23,284 nt of DNA from contig CAJOIF010000034.1 of NCBI GenBank assembly GCA_905234765.1, positions 1 through 23,284 on the forward strand, read 5' to 3'. Each line of letters starts with the position of its first letter. The first letter of the stretch is position 1. The DNA comes from an uncultured Bacteroidales bacterium. Its GTDB lineage: Bacteria > Bacteroidota > Bacteroidia > Bacteroidales > F082. Under the pieces are notes generated by a model. The model ran no database searches. It was not told the origin of the DNA and was given only the letters and a program-made list of their open reading frames with translations. The position numbers and the translations under genes were made by a program. This document shows positions 22,603 to 23,284 of this stretch, one piece after another.

Positions 22603-22673
22603 TAAACAGAAAGCCCATGTGGCAAGTATTTCTATTCTATAGGTGAATATTTTGGAAAGACGACCATCTATGC

Positions 22674-22710
22674 ATTCGAAAAATCTGCCATAGTGGCAAA
22701 AATTTCGAAT
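22674..22710. repeat. third palindrome of similar design
   Basis: ATTCGAAAAATCTGCCA and TGGCAAAAATTTCGAAT pair at 14 of 17 positions around TAG. Like the two flanking copies, it has AT-rich arms with a short GC-containing centre, but the sequence is different. It lies between the ATPase cassette and the terminator at 22712. Confidence 0.7.
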
Positions 22711-22711
22711 A

Positions 22712-22739
22712 AAAAAGCCGCCCAAACGAGCGGCTTTTT
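22712..22739 (-). terminator. bidirectional terminator
   Basis: The stem AAAAAGCCGC/GCGGCTTTTT (22712-22721 with 22730-22739) has an 8-nt loop and U runs on both strands. It ends the oxidoreductase gene on the minus strand and could stop ATPase transcription on the plus strand. Confidence 0.88.
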
Positions 22740-22764
22740 CATCATTCGGCATGAAGCCGATAAA

Positions 22765-23284
22765 TTAGTTCTCAGCCTTGATGTTGTCCATGCCGACCTG
22801 GACGGCCTGCATGTTCAGCGGGATGAGCTTGTGGGCGCGCTCCGGCAAGGAGTGACGCAGACCCTCTTCGACGTTCTTGTTGTCGATGATGGGGCGCACC
22901 TTCAGGAAAGCACCGAGGATGATCATGTTGAACACCTTGCTGTTGCCCATGTCGGAGGCGAGTTGAGCGCCTTCGATGCTGTAGATGTGGATGTCCTTGC
23001 GGGTGGGCTTGTGGGTGATGCCGTTGGGGTCGTAAATCAGGTAACCACCGGGCTTCACTTTGTCCTCAAACTTGTCGAGCGACTGCTGATTCAGAATGAC
23101 GGCAGTGTCGAAAGCGTTGAGGATGGGAGAGCACACGCGCTCGTCGCTGACGATGACGGTCACGTTGGCCGTGCCGCCACGCATCTCGGGGCCGTATGAA
23201 GGCATCCAGCTGACTTCCTTGTCCTGCATGATACCACTGTAAGCAAGGATCTTACCCATTGACAAGACACCTTGTCCGCCGAAA
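22765..23284 (-). CDS. 2-oxoacid:ferredoxin oxidoreductase gamma subunit (5' end outside window)
   Basis: The frame is open to the window edge and ends at 22765; 173 residues are present. It belongs to the POR/KOR/VOR gamma family, which with alpha/beta subunits oxidises 2-oxoacids to acyl-CoA and reduces ferredoxin in anaerobes. Visible blocks are FGGQGVLSMGKILA at the window edge, then VSWMPSYGPEMRGGTANVTV, CSPILNAFDTAVILNQQSL, KPGGYLIYDPNGI and NMIILGAFLKV. The true N-terminus should lie only a few residues beyond. The text fits a 2-oxoglutarate or branched-chain 2-oxoacid enzyme (KorC/VorC); I cannot separate these. The alpha and beta genes are expected just upstream. Confidence 0.88.
   Translation of the reverse strand, partial: FGGQGVLSMGKILAYSGIMQDKEVSWMPSYGPEMRGGTANVTVIVSDERVCSPILNAFDTAVILNQQSLDKFEDKVKPGGYLIYDPNGITHKPTRKDIHIYSIEGAQLASDMGNSKVFNMIILGAFLKVRPIIDNKNVEEGLRHSLPERAHKLIPLNMQAVQVGMDNIKAEN

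Noticed and set aside
21228..22710. CRISPR-like reading of the repeated palindromes
   Set aside because: Only two copies flank one gene; there is no spacer-repeat periodicity and no cas gene.

Overview
The window looks like chromosomal DNA from an uncultured anaerobic member of the Bacteroidales (phylum Bacteroidota). The evidence is a type IX secretion C-terminal domain, a DUF2027-Smr protein, a small PID-CTERM-like membrane protein, DUF3990/DUF3791 and DUF4143 ATPase genes, a ferredoxin-dependent 2-oxoacid oxidoreductase subunit, and many TAnnTTTG-type -7 boxes. Most of it is ordinary housekeeping sequence. The unusual material sits in small repeats and in a few AT-richer accessory genes.

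Layout. 1-651: 3'-truncated HAD phosphatase (minus). 753-826: tRNA with anticodon CAU. 887-3496: alaS (minus). 3598-5764: a plus-strand operon made of a structured leader, a NYN-domain protein, an M23 peptidase and a MerR regulator, ending in a strong terminator. 5903-6169: small sorted membrane protein (minus). 6562-7474: three overlapping minus-strand genes, DUF3791 / DUF3990 / DUF3791-like, with the middle ART-like gene cut by an in-frame stop. 7577-11614: a minus-strand operon, PASTA protein > T9SS cargo > RluD-type pseudouridine synthase, all overlapping. 11698-12675: ddl, converging on a YhcC-type radical SAM gene (12672-13619). 13683-15756: an MbnP-like lipoprotein followed by an MbnH/MauG-like di-haem enzyme (minus). 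15835-16923: DUF2027-Smr. 16967-17038: tRNA-Arg(CCG). 17143-18087: YitT. 18198-21115: a secreted NodB-like protein overlapping purN (minus). 21312-22568: DUF4143 ATPase. 22765-23284: 5'-truncated 2-oxoacid oxidoreductase gamma subunit.

How genes work together. Translational coupling is frequent: ATGA-type overlaps occur at 7250/7253, 6780/6783, 8635/8638 and 18758/18761. The PASTA protein, ddl and M23 peptidase all concern the cell envelope. MbnP and the di-haem enzyme are a substrate/modifying-enzyme pair in other bacteria.

The best candidates for something new are three. (1) The DUF4143 ATPase gene is bracketed by two nearly identical perfect palindromes, the second of which contains its stop codon. 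(2) A 116-bp hairpin element lies in frame inside the signal peptide of the di-haem enzyme; removing it would rebuild a textbook lipoprotein signal. (3) The tricistronic ART-like cassette has its middle gene disrupted. A transcribed hairpin/terminator leader before the NYN gene and a second, different palindromic repeat at 18104-18187 also deserve attention. All identifications come from reading the sequence; no database search was run.
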